DNA of 64,000 bases from Hofstenia miamia (GCA_004352715.1 SCFE01000069.1:1-64000); one strand, 5' to 3'. Counted from the stretch's first letter, positions 37,431-49,954 are shown. The notes: generated from the letters alone by a model not told the origin. Translations and numbers: made by a program.

Positions 37431-38639
37431 AATTTATTAATATCAATAATTTTTTATCCATTCCAAAGCATATACTATTAATTTAGTTGATTTTAGTTTT
37501 AAGGTTTGTAGTGTAGAATTAATTTTAAATCTTCTAAAATCTAAGTGTGTCTTAAATCCAATATTCTTCAGAATTTGTATCACCCAATTTACAAACAAAT
37601 TTATTAAAACTACTTCGAATGCTTTGTGCAAATAAAATTTGAAATTTCAAAATACTAAAATATAATGAATCAAGTAACAAAGTATTTGTTTCTTTTTCTC
37701 ATCATATTATTATGGTTGCTCGAATTTAAGTTGTCAGAAATAAACACTTCATAAAAAACATTTCATATACCTCTTTTTTGATGACTGATATCTACCCGTG
37801 TGTGCATACTGTTGACATAATACAAAATATTGATTTCGAAATAGAACACGGGAGATAATTTATATTTAATAGATTTAGATATCTGAAATTTCACTAATAT
37901 ATCTTTACTTCTACCCTCATCAATTTTAAAATAAATTGATTATATTTCTCAATTATGCAATTGAAAATATTGATTTTTGAAATTGAGCTTAGCAATCTAG
38001 AAAATGAAAATATATGTTAAACTACCCCGATTTTGCTCTAGGGTTTTGGGGGACCACGACTATCTTGGTCCCAGTTAGGGGTGTATGCAGGATTTTATGA
38101 CGAGGGGGACATTATTGTCATTACCCAATGCGGGGCGAAAATTTTTGAAAATATTGAGAAAATATACTCTAAAAAATGCATTTCACGATCCTAGATTTTA
38201 AATTTTTCAAATTTTACGAAAGATTTTTTGATTTATACAGTAAAAATCAAATTTGGAAATCTGACGGGGGGGAGTTCCACCATGCCCACCGCCGCTGCGT
38301 ACGCCACTGGTCCCAGTCCCACTTTTCAATTGGATTCAATCCCGTATCATCCCATTTCAACGGAATTTTCTAGTCACATATTTCCACAAAACGAACTTCT
38401 ATTTCTACAAAATTTGCGAAAATTATTGTAATATTATGAAATCATTTCTGGTCCCAGTCCCATTGAGTTTTTGGTCCCAGGTCTCAGCACAATGCGACTG
38501 GAACAATAAATCGCATAGTACTAGTCGGCACCTCAAAATCCTAGATTCTTCGAATAGGTAAATTTTTTTCTAAAATTTCAATACACTTAATACATTAAAA
38601 AATCAATTGATTAATTAAAATAAAATGACATATTTTTAG
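37431..38639. repeat. Repeat scraps upstream of the homeobox exon
   Basis: Two element types are visible. One (about 38080-38312) ends in GCGTACGCCACTGG and resembles the complement of 59610-59815. The other is a block of GGTCCCAGTCCC words (38041-38080 and 38310-38500). A minus frame at 37443-37631 may be a further piece of the LINE. The bases just before 38640 give an AT-rich intron end (…TATTTTTAG). Confidence 0.5.
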
Positions 38640-38791
38640 ATGATCATTACAAATTTATAAGGAAAAAGCAACGAATTCTTTTTCACCATCGCCAAATAGA
38701 GCAACTTGAAGACTTCTTCGCAGCTCAACCCTATATTTCAGCAATTGAACGTCAATGTTTGTCTCAAAAAACAGGCCTTACAAATAATCAG
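38640..38791 (+). CDS. NK-like homeobox gene, exon with homeodomain residues 1-44
   Basis: The exon lies between a TATTTTTAG acceptor and a CAG/GTAAAT donor. It starts with two bases of a split codon and encodes DHYKFI followed by homeodomain positions 1-44. Leu16 and Phe20 are in place, as is the SAIERQ...GLTNNQ helix 2 region of NK-class homeodomains. The donor falls exactly between homeodomain positions 44 and 45, a known intron position in several homeobox classes. The next exon, at 39851, completes the domain in frame. The product is a DNA-binding transcription factor. The sequence is divergent (for example FFAAQPYI where NK2 proteins have RFRQQRYL). The N-terminal exon was not found. 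Confidence 0.9.
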
Positions 38792-39850
38792 GTAAATTTT
38801 TTTTTATATATAATCACATAAAAAATGATTCCCTAGTTAGTGTCACATTTAAAAAATTGGAATATTTCCAGCTTGAGATATTTGTTAACTTGTAGATTGT
38901 GTAAAGTACTAAACATGCATGTTTGTTATTTATTTAGATTCAAGTTCTTTAAATAGCACTTAACTTATAAATTTTCAAATTATAATCGATTTCACCACTG
39001 TCAAAACAAGTGAACTTCTTCCCGGATGAGGTACATTAATTTTTTCAATTTCTCTGGTATCATCCAATCCGATATAAACATCCTTCATAGTAACTGAGAA
39101 ATATCAGTTGAACTATTTGTTTAGGCATGGTATCTTGTGTCCGAACTAATCTATTTTTCAGACAGTTGTTTCCTGTTATGAAATTGAATTAACCCTTATA
39201 TTGTTATGCTTTCATAAATATTAATAAAGTTTGCTTTGTATTTGTGTTTATGCGTGGCTTTGAAAATAATCACTTTTGAACAATAACATTAAATAATGAA
39301 TAATTTTAAAAATAACCGTTGTTTAATTCATTTCTAGTGTATTTATTGCCATTTAACTCATTGAGATTACCATATGCATACATTAATTTTCATATGTTTT
39401 GCAATCCTTTAAAGCTTTTTAGAACATTAAGTTTTGGTGATTGTTTAGCAAATGTGCTTGGTGAGTGTTACAGTATATGAAGACCTTTATCGCTCTTTTT
39501 GCATGATTTGATCAATTAAAAAGTGATTGATATCTTTAAGCCGAGTTAACCAAAATCTTTAATATTTCGAATATAATATCTTAAATGTGGTTAAAAATTT
39601 TCCGGCTCATTTTCACATTTGTACTAAATTAAGACTGGTTAAGTTCCCAGATGGTGGTATGTGCAGGTAGCAGTTTCTAGAGCCAATAACAAAATTTGAT
39701 AACCAATCATGTAAAATAATAGATCTGGAACTGCTACACTTAATTACTTTTAGATAAAAACTCAAATTTAGAAAGGCATGCAAATACACTTATTAAATTA
39801 GTTACAATTCTGCTCTGTGTCGTCAAATGTTTGAATTAATGATATTTTAG

Positions 39851-40093
39851 GTAAAGATTTGGTTTCAAAATCGTCGTTATAAAGAGAAACGTCTGAAAGC
39901 TTTACAAACAAATATGCAACAACCTAAATCGTCACAGTCCAATGGCATAACACTTCATCACGTCTGCCAGCTATTTAAGGAAGCAGAACTTTATACAAAT
40001 AAAGAAAAACAAGAAAGAGCTCCAGAAAACTATTTTCAAAGACTTCTAGAATTTAATAATAATTGTCACAATAATAATAAACCGCGCTTATAA
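39851..40093 (+). CDS. NK-like homeobox gene, terminal exon (homeodomain 45-60)
   Basis: After an ATATTTTAG acceptor the frame encodes VKIWFQNRRYKEKR, the recognition helix, with Trp48, Phe49, Asn51 and Arg53 intact. Tyr54 is the hallmark of NK2/NK3-type homeodomains. A C-terminal tail of about 65 residues (HHVCQLFKEAELYTNKEKQE) follows to TAA at 40091-40093. The tail is Asn/Gln/Lys-rich, with no NK2-specific or TN domain seen. The phase matches the exon at 38640-38791. The NRRYK sequence is closer to NK3 (bagpipe) than to NK2, which has NHRYK, but the rest is too divergent for a firm class. Its near-identical inverted copy is at 50558-50800. Confidence 0.9.
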   Translation, partial: VKIWFQNRRYKEKRLKALQTNMQQPKSSQSNGITLHHVCQLFKEAELYTNKEKQERAPENYFQRLLEFNNNCHNNNKPRL

Positions 40094-40159
40094 CAAATTT
40101 GTAAATTCAAAATGAGTGTAAATATGATCAATTTATAAATTAACAGTGTTTTCATTCCA

Positions 40160-40350
40160 TTTTGAGGTATTATATATATATATACTTGTAATAGATTAAT
40201 TAATCTAAAGCTCGTTAATATACTTAAGCAATTAAATTTTTTTCTAAGATTAATCAGATGCAGTTCCGTGTGAATGATTGGTGCACTGTTAAGCCGTGTT
40301 CATCACTTGAACCAAATTCTGTTAAATGCTATTTCACTTANACTTTGAGG

Positions 40351-40396
<46 letters not shown>

Positions 40397-40574
40397 GTGG
40401 TTGTGTAATAGATTAATTAATTAATCGAAAACTCGTTAATATACTTAAGCAATTGAAGTTTTTTCTAAAATTAATCAGATGCAATTCCGTATAAATTATT
40501 GGTGCATTATTAATCCGTGTTCATCACTTGAACCAAATTCTGTTAAATGCTATTTCATTTATTCCACTTAATTT
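40160..40574. repeat. Diverged duplicate across a single n, with AT tracts
   Basis: Bases 40160-40340 (ending at n 40341) and 40342-40574 are two versions of the same 3' flank (TTTGAGGTATTATATATA… to GCTATTTCA). They differ by substitutions and by AT tract length. The right duplication arm contains only one version, matching the first. This looks like two haplotypes placed end to end. Confidence 0.75.
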
Positions 40575-43161
40575 CATTTGTCGCTAAATGATATTGCAAA
40601 AGTTATCCTTAATTTAAAAGTTATGATTTAAACAATCTTTAGTTTCTTGACGTTAAATTCACGAAGAATTTGTCAAAATTTGTTAAAATTTGAAAACGCC
40701 ACAAAATAGACTTTGTCTCCTCTTTCTTTTTCGAAACTATTTTCTCCAAAAAGCTAAATACTTAGGGGTAAAGTTTTTGCTTGTGTAAAGGTATTATACC
40801 TAGTTATTATCAATATTTCCAACAGTCGTACATTAGACGAAATATTGTTTTGTTTAAATATATTTTCCTCGACAGATGGCGCACAAAAATGGTTTATAAA
40901 TCATAGAATTACATTTCATCTAATGGATAAAACTGTTCAAAAATATGAGCAGGCGGCTTGTAACCTTATGCTAACACTAGTGGATATCTATATCTATCTA
41001 TACAAATTGTTGTGCTCTATTTACTAATAAGAGTTTTCAATTCGGAAATTATTAAAAAATACATAGTTGTCGAACAATACATTCATGATCACCAAGACCT
41101 TTTAAAAAAAGAAATTAAAATTTTCAATAATCGATTAAAGAAGTCATCTAATATTTTAAAGGAACAAAGTTCTTATTATTTATTTAAGCAGCATGACAAA
41201 TATCAAGCTATGAGATAGAAATAGTCGCCATCACAACCTTCTTCTTTGAATATATAACTATCAGGATTTCTTTTAATAAATATTATAGTACATATCTAAC
41301 CTTCTTAGCAAGGTTCCCGGTCTTTGGCATTGCTTTCCTTGTCTTTATTATGTCTTTTCAGGAGAGGTATGGTGTTTAAGAAAATTTAAAGTACTCATAA
41401 CCAAAGAATAGCGAGTGTCTCATGTTTTAAGATCATTCTCGACCATGGTCCCATAAGGCCTGCCTTTGCTTGCAATTGTTTTGGCGTCACTACTGCCAAC
41501 TTAGCACACAGTCAGCCTTAACTGGTTTTTGAAGTCCATTTACATATCTGAAGAAAAAGATGCAGTTTTGCATTCCTCCCAAATGCTCTAAACCTTAGAA
41601 TTACATGAATGTTATGTATGAAGTGTATTTAAGTCATTTTTTCAAAAAAAAATAAGTTTTCAAAGGAAATTAGCTTTTATTGATAATCACCAAATAACAT
41701 TCGTAAAAAATGCTTAAACTTCGCTTAGACCAGTAATATTTTTTCGTCATAAACTTTTATTTTTAGTGTAGCACAATTTATACATATAACATACTTTATT
41801 GGTTGTTCAAGCTACTTGCAACAAGTTTAAAATTACATTTTGTAATATGTAAAATATGCTCTCAAAAATCCAAACAAGACAATTACATTTCATGGAAGAT
41901 GATTTTTTTGCAAAAGGAAATTTTCAGTGCAAGTCTTTCACAAAAATTCTGTTTGCAACGTTATACAAAATTTGTATATGTGCTATACGTATTAAAAAGG
42001 TCTAAACAGAAGATTCATATTTGCAAATAGTCACTTTGAATAAAGAATTATCAACGTCTACAGCAGATTTCATTAGCTAAAATATTGCTAAATTCAAGAA
42101 TTTGAAAACTTCGTTCATGCTAAAGTGTTTTTGGTTCAAATTTTGTTTATAATCAACTCTATAGTTTCATGCTTTTCGGCTAACTACTCATCTCTATAGA
42201 CAGGCTCCTCTTAAGAAAAACTGAATTGATATTTATATCCTTCACATATGAACATTTGTTATAAATTTCCTAGGTGTGATAATGACGAAAGTTTTTTTTG
42301 CAATATATATATATATATGTACAATTAGATTTTGGCAAGAAATTTTCAAAAAACAATGGAGGCTTAAGCACCCAAGGTTTGACGCCACTGGAATGCTATC
42401 TTGTGTTTCAAGAATTGAATTATACATGTAATATTTACTCAACAAATATTTAAATATAGATAGTTTTCTTGGAATAACCTGTTCAGGCAGACTAATCATA
42501 AGACAACACCTTAAGCCATTAGCTACCACAAGCCCCACATAGTAACCAACAAAAAGTATGCTTATTTATCTAAAATGTTCTCAAATATTATTGAAATGCA
42601 TAGAGCAATTCGTGAAATTTAGAGCCAAACACATTTCGCAGTTGAATCTTTGAGCTTCAACAATTTCACTTATTTACTTCACAATGCTCAAGCAAGGACC
42701 AGTTGCCTAAATTAAAATTTTCCAAATGCCTTTATTCTTAACAGTACCAAACTATAATTACAAAAGATCAAAAATATATATTATAAAGAAGCAGAATATG
42801 ATTTAATTAAAAATTTATTAAATTTTAAACGAAGGCCAAATGAGCACTTATGTGACATTACAGATCTTCTTCTGACATCAATGCTCTATCTAATCTTAGT
42901 GCAAAGCCTTGATTTTTGTTCAATTTAATTGAAGTAATTTTACTCCTTCGAAAATGAATTCAGAATAAGACTGTAATGCATGAGGTTCTCTTTGAGAAGA
43001 CATCTAAAAAACCAAATGTTAGACAAATGAACTTTTACTTACAAACACTAGTTTTAGATGCTGTAAACAACGTGGAAAGTTATCATATCAGTTCAAAAAT
43101 TGTTTCTATTATCAGTGCAACTGATAAACGTTCGACTTGCAACATGTACTCTTCTATATCA
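40575..43161. other. Spacer of the inverted duplication, no firm gene
   Basis: AT-rich. A plus frame ending at 41218 (about 41038-41218, with DLLKKEIKIFNNRLKKSSN) has coiled-coil-like composition and could be an exon of an unknown gene. There is no recognisable domain and the preceding splice site is weak. An AT tract lies at 42304-42318. Confidence 0.4.
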
Positions 43162-44170
43162 TCATTCTTTTTTGTTCAAAATAATTTTGTATTGATTCCA
43201 CGCGGTGGGAGTAGCATGGAAATGATCGTAAGAATGTTGGATCAACAATTTAAAATCAGATTTTATGGTTCCATCAAGCCTCAAATAATAATTATATGCT
43301 TTTCCTGTCAGGAAACTTAGAAACTGTGCTATCACGTGCTTTTGAAGAAAATAACCATTCTTCGAATGTGGGAGAGGTTCCATTGGCTTTACCCAAGAAG
43401 CGTCTCAGTGTCATTCTAATTTTTAGACTTTCATCAACTGCTAAAGGTGGCAAGTTGGTATGAAAAGATTTTTTATTTTGCGTAAGGCTTGTGATAGCCA
43501 TTAACGTATTTTCAATTGAATCTAATTTTTTATTTAGTGGTGAAAGTAGTGGATCATTGAATTGTTTTTGAGGGGTATGAGCTCTTTGTGTGAATTATTG
43601 GCAATGGTAAGAGGCGTTGAATGTGAAAAATGATTTTTACAATCGCAGGGGACTTAATTACACTTTGTTCTGTATTTTTATTACATAGATCGGGTTTTCT
43701 AACAATCTCAGAAGTTTTTAGAATTGTTGTTTTATCCTGATAGGATTGAAAATTGGTTAAATTAATTTTGTTATTCTGTATTTCTCGATGCAACACATTG
43801 TTTTCCGCTTCTTGCGCTATGAGTTGTCGTGTTACCTGAATATTTTGCATATTACAGTCTTCGACCTGTTTAATTAATTTTGTATTCGATTGAATAACTT
43901 CTTTTTTTATTTGTGTTAGCAATTTGTTTTTGAATATCTATATCTTTATCTTCAAGTGTTTGGTATTGAAAGAGAATGTCACGGTTTTCATTCTCGAGCA
44001 CATTGCAATTAGTTCGTCCTTTTCGTTTTTTTGTTCAAGTACCTTTTTTCAAAGTGATTGGTTCTCCTCGTACATTTCGTGGAATCGTCTAACGTTTTCG
44101 ATCTGCATTAAATCGAACTTTTCTTTCAATTGAGTTACCTCATTTTCTAGAAAAGCGGTTCTGTCTAGGC
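43162..44170 (-). pseudogene. Gag-like remnant of an LTR-type retroelement
   Basis: Minus-strand frames in order give a charged coiled-coil region (about 44170 down to 43640, with stops and a frameshift), a short linker (43292-43501), then a frame at 43162-43383. The last contains FLSFLTGKAYNYYLRL and IKSDFKLLIQHSYDHF, the spacing seen in the capsid-like domain of retrotransposon Gag proteins. No zinc knuckle, protease or reverse transcriptase follows. It is a broken relic. A possible LTR lies about 430 bp upstream in this orientation (44603-44839). Confidence 0.45.
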
Positions 44171-44602
44171 AGTCCTCCTTATAATTATTGGGAAGTTAAA
44201 GGAGCTTCGACTAGTACAACTTAACAGACATAAGTATAACTAGGTTTGGTAGGCTAGGTTCTGCAATTGTAAAAAAAAATTTTGACTTTTTGCCAGCACT
44301 GAAAGTGATTGCAGTCCTATTGTAATAAGGTTCCATCTCTTTTTGTAGGGTTCAACATCTTCTTGGTGGTTATATCGTAGCTCTCTCTGAAAAAAAATAT
44401 AGTTACTTATAAAATGATACTTGTACTCAGGGTCCTGAGGTATTCGTCATTGGCATCTGTATGAAAATCAGCAAGCAGTTCTAATTCCCTATTGTCTGAA
44501 AGTTTTGTGACGATGCATGGATTTACAGATGCTACAAAATAACTGACTCCTCCTGCGATTATTACCCTATCCTATTAAAAGTTAAAAGTAAACAGGAGAT
44601 CA

Positions 44603-44839
44603 TGTTAGGGGAAGAGTGATCACACTCGGCCGACCTGATACAGACAGCCTTTAAGAAAGAGTCATATAAAACTAGAGCCCTAATTAAGATAAAGAATAAA
44701 GAATCCCTAGCTCTTGGGTGCAGAGAGTGAAACCTACATGCTAAGTTAAGAACCTAAGCTCAGTGCATTCCTCGTCTTGTGCAATTTTGGTGAAAGCAAT
44801 AAATGTTAATTTTTTTCTATGAATAAATGCAGTACAACA
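44603..44839. mobile_element. Possible solo LTR
   Basis: A block beginning TGTTAGGGG and ending TACAACA, about 237 bp, is distinctly GC-richer than its surroundings. In the plus direction it has a TATA-like CATATAAAAC (about 44666) and two AATAAA signals (about 44799 and 44822), as expected of an LTR. No target duplication or primer binding site is evident, and no second copy is in the window. Its position relative to the Gag-like remnant would instead suggest the minus orientation. Confidence 0.3.
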
Positions 44840-45259
44840 AAAACCCTAGCCGTTAAAGGGAGCATGCCAGTCAAGTTGTACCACGTTTGGGTGTCGTTCA
44901 ACTACGCAAACTAATTTAGAAACATATAAATTTTAGTAAAATATAGTGAAGATATATAAGTAAAAAACGAGTTTACTGAGATTAATCGAAGAGAACAAAA
45001 ATGAATAACTCACACCTATTTATACAAAATAAAACTGGTACTATAAATAATATCATACAGTAGGAAGATTATAGGCAAATGGTTGACAGGTACAATTTGG
45101 TCTTCTGCTATTAATTTTAACGCATCACAAATTAGCAGAAATTTAAACTGAAATATATAGCACCGTTTGTCATTTCATCAAATTAGCAATTGAAATAATA
45201 TGGAAAGATTACAATTGAAATTGCAATAAATAACGAGTGCGAGTAGTTTTAATGGCGTT

Positions 45260-45740
45260 ATGTCACAATATATTGGGATAGATACTTCTGAATTTTCTGA
45301 TATTTGCAATCTTGATGAAATCCTAGTGTTCTGTGAAATGTTCACAAAAGAGAACCTAGAATTTCTAAAATTGGTTATCATATTCCTTGGAGGTTCTCCA
45401 CCTTGTGGTGTAAAATTTCGTCAACCAGGAGTTTTGCACAGAGCCTGCTGGATGACAACTGCATTGCACTCAATAAATATCTTGCACTGACGCACGCAAT
45501 TTCAACTGATAACCCAAGAAGACAGGCTTGTCCAGGGGGTGGGGATCCGTGGGGCCCCATGGAGATCCCCATGGATCTCGTAGGGTGGGGTGGTGTGGGG
45601 ATGAATGTTTGTTCCATGGGTTTCGTGGAGATTGGTGGGTATTTTAACATTCATTCTATTATGCCCTAAATTTAAGGGGTTTAAACAGATCCAGAGGGGA
45701 TGAGAGCCCTCCCACAGTCCTCATCATAATTAGAATAAGA

Positions 45741-45771
<31 letters not shown>

Positions 45772-46297
45772 TCTAAATAAAAGTATTTCTACATATTTGT
45801 TGTTTATTATGTCAATTCAGGTTACTACATTATTTCTTAAAATACCGAAAAATTATTAGCAAGTTTGTAAAAGAGTATATTATTGAAAGTGAAAGTACTG
45901 TGAATCATACTGATTTGTCAGAAGACAGCGATGATGAATAAAATGTGTGTGGTTATTGATTTGCTCATTATAATTGCATTATTTCTTTTCTTTGTTTATT
46001 GTGTATTGTTAGTTCACGCATATATATATATATATANNNNNNNNNNNNNNNNNNNNNNNNNNNNNNNNNNNNNNNNNNNNNNNNNNNNNNNNNNNNNNNN
46101 NNNNNNNNNNNNNNNNNNNNNNNNNNNNNNNNNNNNNNNNNNNNNNNNNNNNNNNNNNNNNNNNNNNNNNNNNNNNNNNNNNNNNNNNNNNNNNNNNNNN
46201 NNNNNNNNNNNNNNNNNNNNNNNNNNNNNNNNNNNNNNNNNNNNNNNNNNNNNNNNNNNNNNNNNNNNNNNNNNNNNNNNNNNNNNNNNNNNNNNNN

Positions 46298-46329
<32 letters not shown>

Positions 46330-47104
46330 TGTTGTGGGGATACGTGAGCCCCATGGATATCCCCACAAAAATTATCGTGAGGTGGGGTGGGGATCGAAAG
46401 TTTGCCCCATGGACAAGCCTGCAAGAAGAGGAAGGTTTACGGAGATTTTTTAAATTTGTAATTTTGTTTTACGTACATGCTTGGCTTACTGCACCACTAT
46501 CAATATCAGCCCATCTCAATGACCCTGGTTTTTTACCAGCTTTGTTGAATTATACTGCTGACAAGACTGTTGCAGAAGAAGCAAGCAAAGCATTTGCAAG
46601 ACACATTTGGTACATTGCAAAAGAATTAATTGGCTTTAGTTTCTTTGATGAAGGTATTTCTAATGAGTAGAACAGAGTAATGGTTAAAAATCTTTGTAAG
46701 CCAGTGGATAGAGTTTCATAGTTTACAAAGAAAGGATGTTTTCCTTAAAAGTTAATCCAGATTTTGTCACTGGAAACACAATCAATTTTTTTAATATTCT
46801 CAATATTCCAACATCATATCTTTCAGTCGATCCAAGCCTCTGGAATGTGTGCAAAGATTACAAAATATCAAAATATATTGTCCATAAATTGAATGCCACT
46901 AATGATTTTGCTGAATGTGGAGTGGCTTTAATGCAGGATTACAATAATATCACAACGAAGAATGAAGAGCAAAAACAATTTTTTTGCAAGTTGTGGAACA
47001 AAATAGAAAAGTGTTACCAAATTGCAACAAATCTACACCTAAGAGTAACCTTATTTAAATGTACAATAACTGTTATCAATCTAATTTGTTGTGCAAATAA
47101 GTAA
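45260..47104 (+). pseudogene. Broken copy of a widespread invertebrate protein family
   Basis: Three plus-strand pieces in one order make up a protein I recognise only as a repeated, uncharacterised family in invertebrate genomes, probably mobile-element associated. The pieces are VIFLGGSPPCGVKFRQPGVL and HRACWMTTALHSI (45360-45490); EEEGLRRFFKFVILFYVHAW through AKELIGFSFFDEG (46424-46665); and TINFFNILNIPTSYLSVDPS, DFAECGVALMQDYNN and EEQKQF (46736-47020). Family members typically carry an FRxPGAxHxARWM segment and a VNDxAERGV…EEQKQ segment, which match. The frame is broken by a TGA at 45488-45490, by stops near 46668 and 46719, and by an 899-bp inserted element. No function is assigned. Confidence 0.6.
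45523..46421. mobile_element. hAT-type non-autonomous element with 8-bp target duplication
   Basis: The left end CAGGCTTGTCCA (45523-45534) and the right end TGGACAAGCCTG (46410-46421) are perfect 12-bp inverted repeats. They are flanked by identical 8-bp direct repeats, CAAGAAGA, at 45515-45522 and 46422-46429. An 8-bp duplication and a CA(G)-type terminus are typical of the hAT superfamily. The interior has GC-rich palindromic GGGG/CCATGG words near both ends, AT tracts and a 261-base gap (46037-46297), but no transposase frame. The protein frame on the left side (QFQLITQ) continues in the same register on the right side (EEEGLRR) once the element and one duplication are ignored. Confidence 0.9.
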
Positions 47105-49954
47105 TAAATGTTAATGAATTGGTTCAATATTTAACTAAACTTTGTAGTTTTGAATTCATAATTTATATTATCAAGTTAAAGGCACTTTATTGCATTCAAG
47201 CAGTTATACAAAAATGCATTAAGACATTAGTAAAACAATAAAATAAACACAGTAATTGGTGAAATTAAAGTACTGTAATTGTCAGGGAATTAAAAATATT
47301 TTAACATTTATGTGCAACCTCTAAAAGTTAATATTTTTACCTGAAATTTCATATTGTATGGTTTTTGTTTAAATTGGATCATTTACACATCTAAGGGACA
47401 AAAATTTCAAAAAAAATTTCTCCATTTTTCGGGTCTACCATAATATATATATATATATATATATATANNNNNNNNNNNNNNNNNNNNNNNNNNNNNNNNN
47501 NNNNNNNNNNNNNNNNNNNNNNNNNNNNNNNNNNNNNNNNNNNNNNNNNNNNNNNNNNNNNNNNNNNNNNNNNNNNNNNNNNNNNNNNNNNNNNNNNNNN
47601 NNNNNNNNNNNNNNNNNNNNNNNNNNNNNNNNNNNNNNNNNNNNNNNNNNNNNNNNNNNNNNNNNNNNNNNNNNNNNNNNNNNNNNNNNNNNNNNNNNNN
47701 NNNNNNNNNNNNNNNNNNNNNNNNNNNNNNNNNNNNNNNNNNNNNNNNNNNNNNNGTCTCCCATAATATATATATATATATATATATATATGTATAATTA
47801 TCCAAGCAAAGTTGTTATACAAACTGCATATTTGGCATTTCGGATATGGCCATATTATCTGGTAATTTTAGAATTGCTTTTTGTAATGTATTTGCAATTT
47901 AATTCTAATCCACGCATGATTCATCATCATTTGCATTGCATAGAAGTTTAATTTACAATAAATGAGCAAAAAAGGTTTTCAAGAATCTTTAAATTTAACC
48001 GCTCTATGTCGTTTGGGGTGTTTATGTAAGCACTCAGTCCTTAGTTATGTTGCTGAAAGATGGGAAATTCCGGTGAACCAACAAAAACTTATTACTTTTT
48101 ATATCATTCTAAAAGATTAATAATGCTAAATAGCAGCAATGTTTAGCAGCTTTATTTACAATATTAACTGATTATCGTCATATGAGGTAACTACATAACC
48201 CCAAGTTATTTATTCTAACAATATTAAGAAAGTTGTATTTTATCAAATTATTTTATATCTTAGATTGCATAAATGCAACTCTCCTTTCAAATCCCTAATG
48301 TTGCTTGTAAACAGTTGAGGAAGTTGGTGATGAAGCTCTTTCAATCATGATTCATGATTCAAGTAATGAAGATATTTTGATGATGGTAGTTCACCTGGAT
48401 TAGGAAATTTTGAACACTAATATTGAGCATGAAATGTGTTTCGATGTTCACAGTGATGTTCATTCAATTTTTAAACTGTGACCCGACCTGGCCTGTCTAA
48501 CATGATCTGTACCCAAAACCAAACAAAGAATTATCACTAGTATAATACACGCAAAAATATTTTAGCATAAAAGCATCAATGAAAACAAGACAAAATCAAT
48601 AAACAATACAAGTATAATTAGAATCTTTTAGTCTTTAAGTATTTTAAAGATTGAAGGGTTTGACCCAGAGGCGCACCCAGAGGGGGAAGTGGGGGAACGT
48701 TCCCCCCCCTCAACAGAGCAGAGATGCTTCCATTTCTCATGAAATGTTTGCCTATAACCAGTAGCGTAGGCAAGGGGACATCTTAGAAAGTTCCCCGTCA
48801 AATTTTCAGAATTGCCTTTTAGTAGTTAAATAAAAAAAGTAATAAGAAATTGAAAACTGCAATGGTGGAATGTATTTCTTAGTGTCCAATTTGTCAATAT
48901 TTTAAAAATTTTTGCGGGCTTTGCCCAACTTTTGGTTACTCAGGTGATCTCGACGGATATATTCCTCTCACTGGAAAATCATATTACTTAATATATATAT
49001 ATATATATTAAGTATTTGTTCTAATCTATGTCCCCAGGAGTAGACAAAATTAAATTATTGCAATAATTGGAAACTATTTAATCTATTGAATACTTTATAC
49101 AACATAAATGCTGCTTCATGTTTCTTCTTCAAGTGATCTTATACAAATCACAAACAATTTATCGGATTTGCCTTGCTATTGTTTTTTATTCAAATCAATA
49201 TGATGGAATATATTGTATAATCCATTGTTAGTAATACAGTAAAAGTATAATTTCTGACTAGCTCAACAAATTTTTTTGAAAAATATTTTTTTAATGAGTA
49301 GCCCATACAAATACAGAAGTGCAAAATTTCTGCTTGAGTATTTTGTTTCCTTTGACTCGTTTATAGGTTGGGTGTGAATTATTAAAATATCACTTAGAAA
49401 GGATTTCCATACGCCAACGCATAAGAAAAATATTTTTGAGAAGACAATATTTCGTGTGAAGAGTGCATAATTGCTTCAACACAAGTGTAAAACTTTTCAA
49501 TGTAAAATCATAAGACGGAGAATATCTTCTTATACATCATCGAAAGGTTTTTAGCGCACAATGATAAGCTTCAATTTCATCAATTAAAATCGATTCAGCT
49601 CGTATCTAATTCGTCCTTTAAATGGATATTTAAATTGGTGATGTTGTTATTTAGCATTAAGTTCTGATAAAAATTTTGGATTTTTTGTAACTCAAAATGC
49701 TTCTTTTTTTGGTTTCTTTCGCCATCATCTGATGAAGCACTTCTTGTTTGGGACAAACACATATCTGGAATTTAATAGTTTGCACATATTGAGTAGTTTT
49801 ACAACACAATATCTATTAGAATTTTATAGCATTTTGCTAGATGTGATTAGCCAAACATTATTGAATTACAGAAAGCGTAAATTTTATTTATTATATATTA
49901 AATCCAGGAAAACATCTCTTCAAGTTCAAGTTGCCAACCAAAGAAAAAGCGGGG
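47105..49954. other. Non-coding with AT tracts, a gap and repeat scraps
   Basis: Contains (AT)n on both sides of a 288-base gap (47468-47755), with GTCT(A/C)CCATAATATATA repeated at both gap edges, another sign of an unmerged overlap. A GC-rich repeat scrap (48660-48790, with AGTAGCGTAGGCAAGGGG) resembles the AGTGGCGTACG family at 38.1 and 59.6 kb. A short frame near 48315-48400 is not convincing. Confidence 0.5.

Larger units (their letters stand above)
38997..40574. repeat. Inverted duplication, left arm, inner block
   Basis: The reverse complement matches 50306-51655 almost base for base: in the exon there are 4 differences in 243 bp. The block includes part of the homeobox intron, the second homeodomain exon and its 3' flank. 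Its left edge at about 38997 is abrupt: the homeodomain first exon, only 200 bp further left, is not in the right arm. Confidence 0.9.

Noticed and set aside
42976-43320. 114-codon plus frame
   Set aside because: It is antisense to the Gag-like minus frames and has no recognisable content.
45931-46670. Long frames that cross the N run and AT tracts at 46.0-46.3 kb
   Set aside because: Their length is created by N translated as X and by IYIY from the AT microsatellite. Only the part after 46424 is real family sequence.
48315-48480. Short plus frame (EEVGDEALSIMIHDSSNED) after a possible acceptor
   Set aside because: Broken by a stop after about 30 codons; too short to support as an exon.
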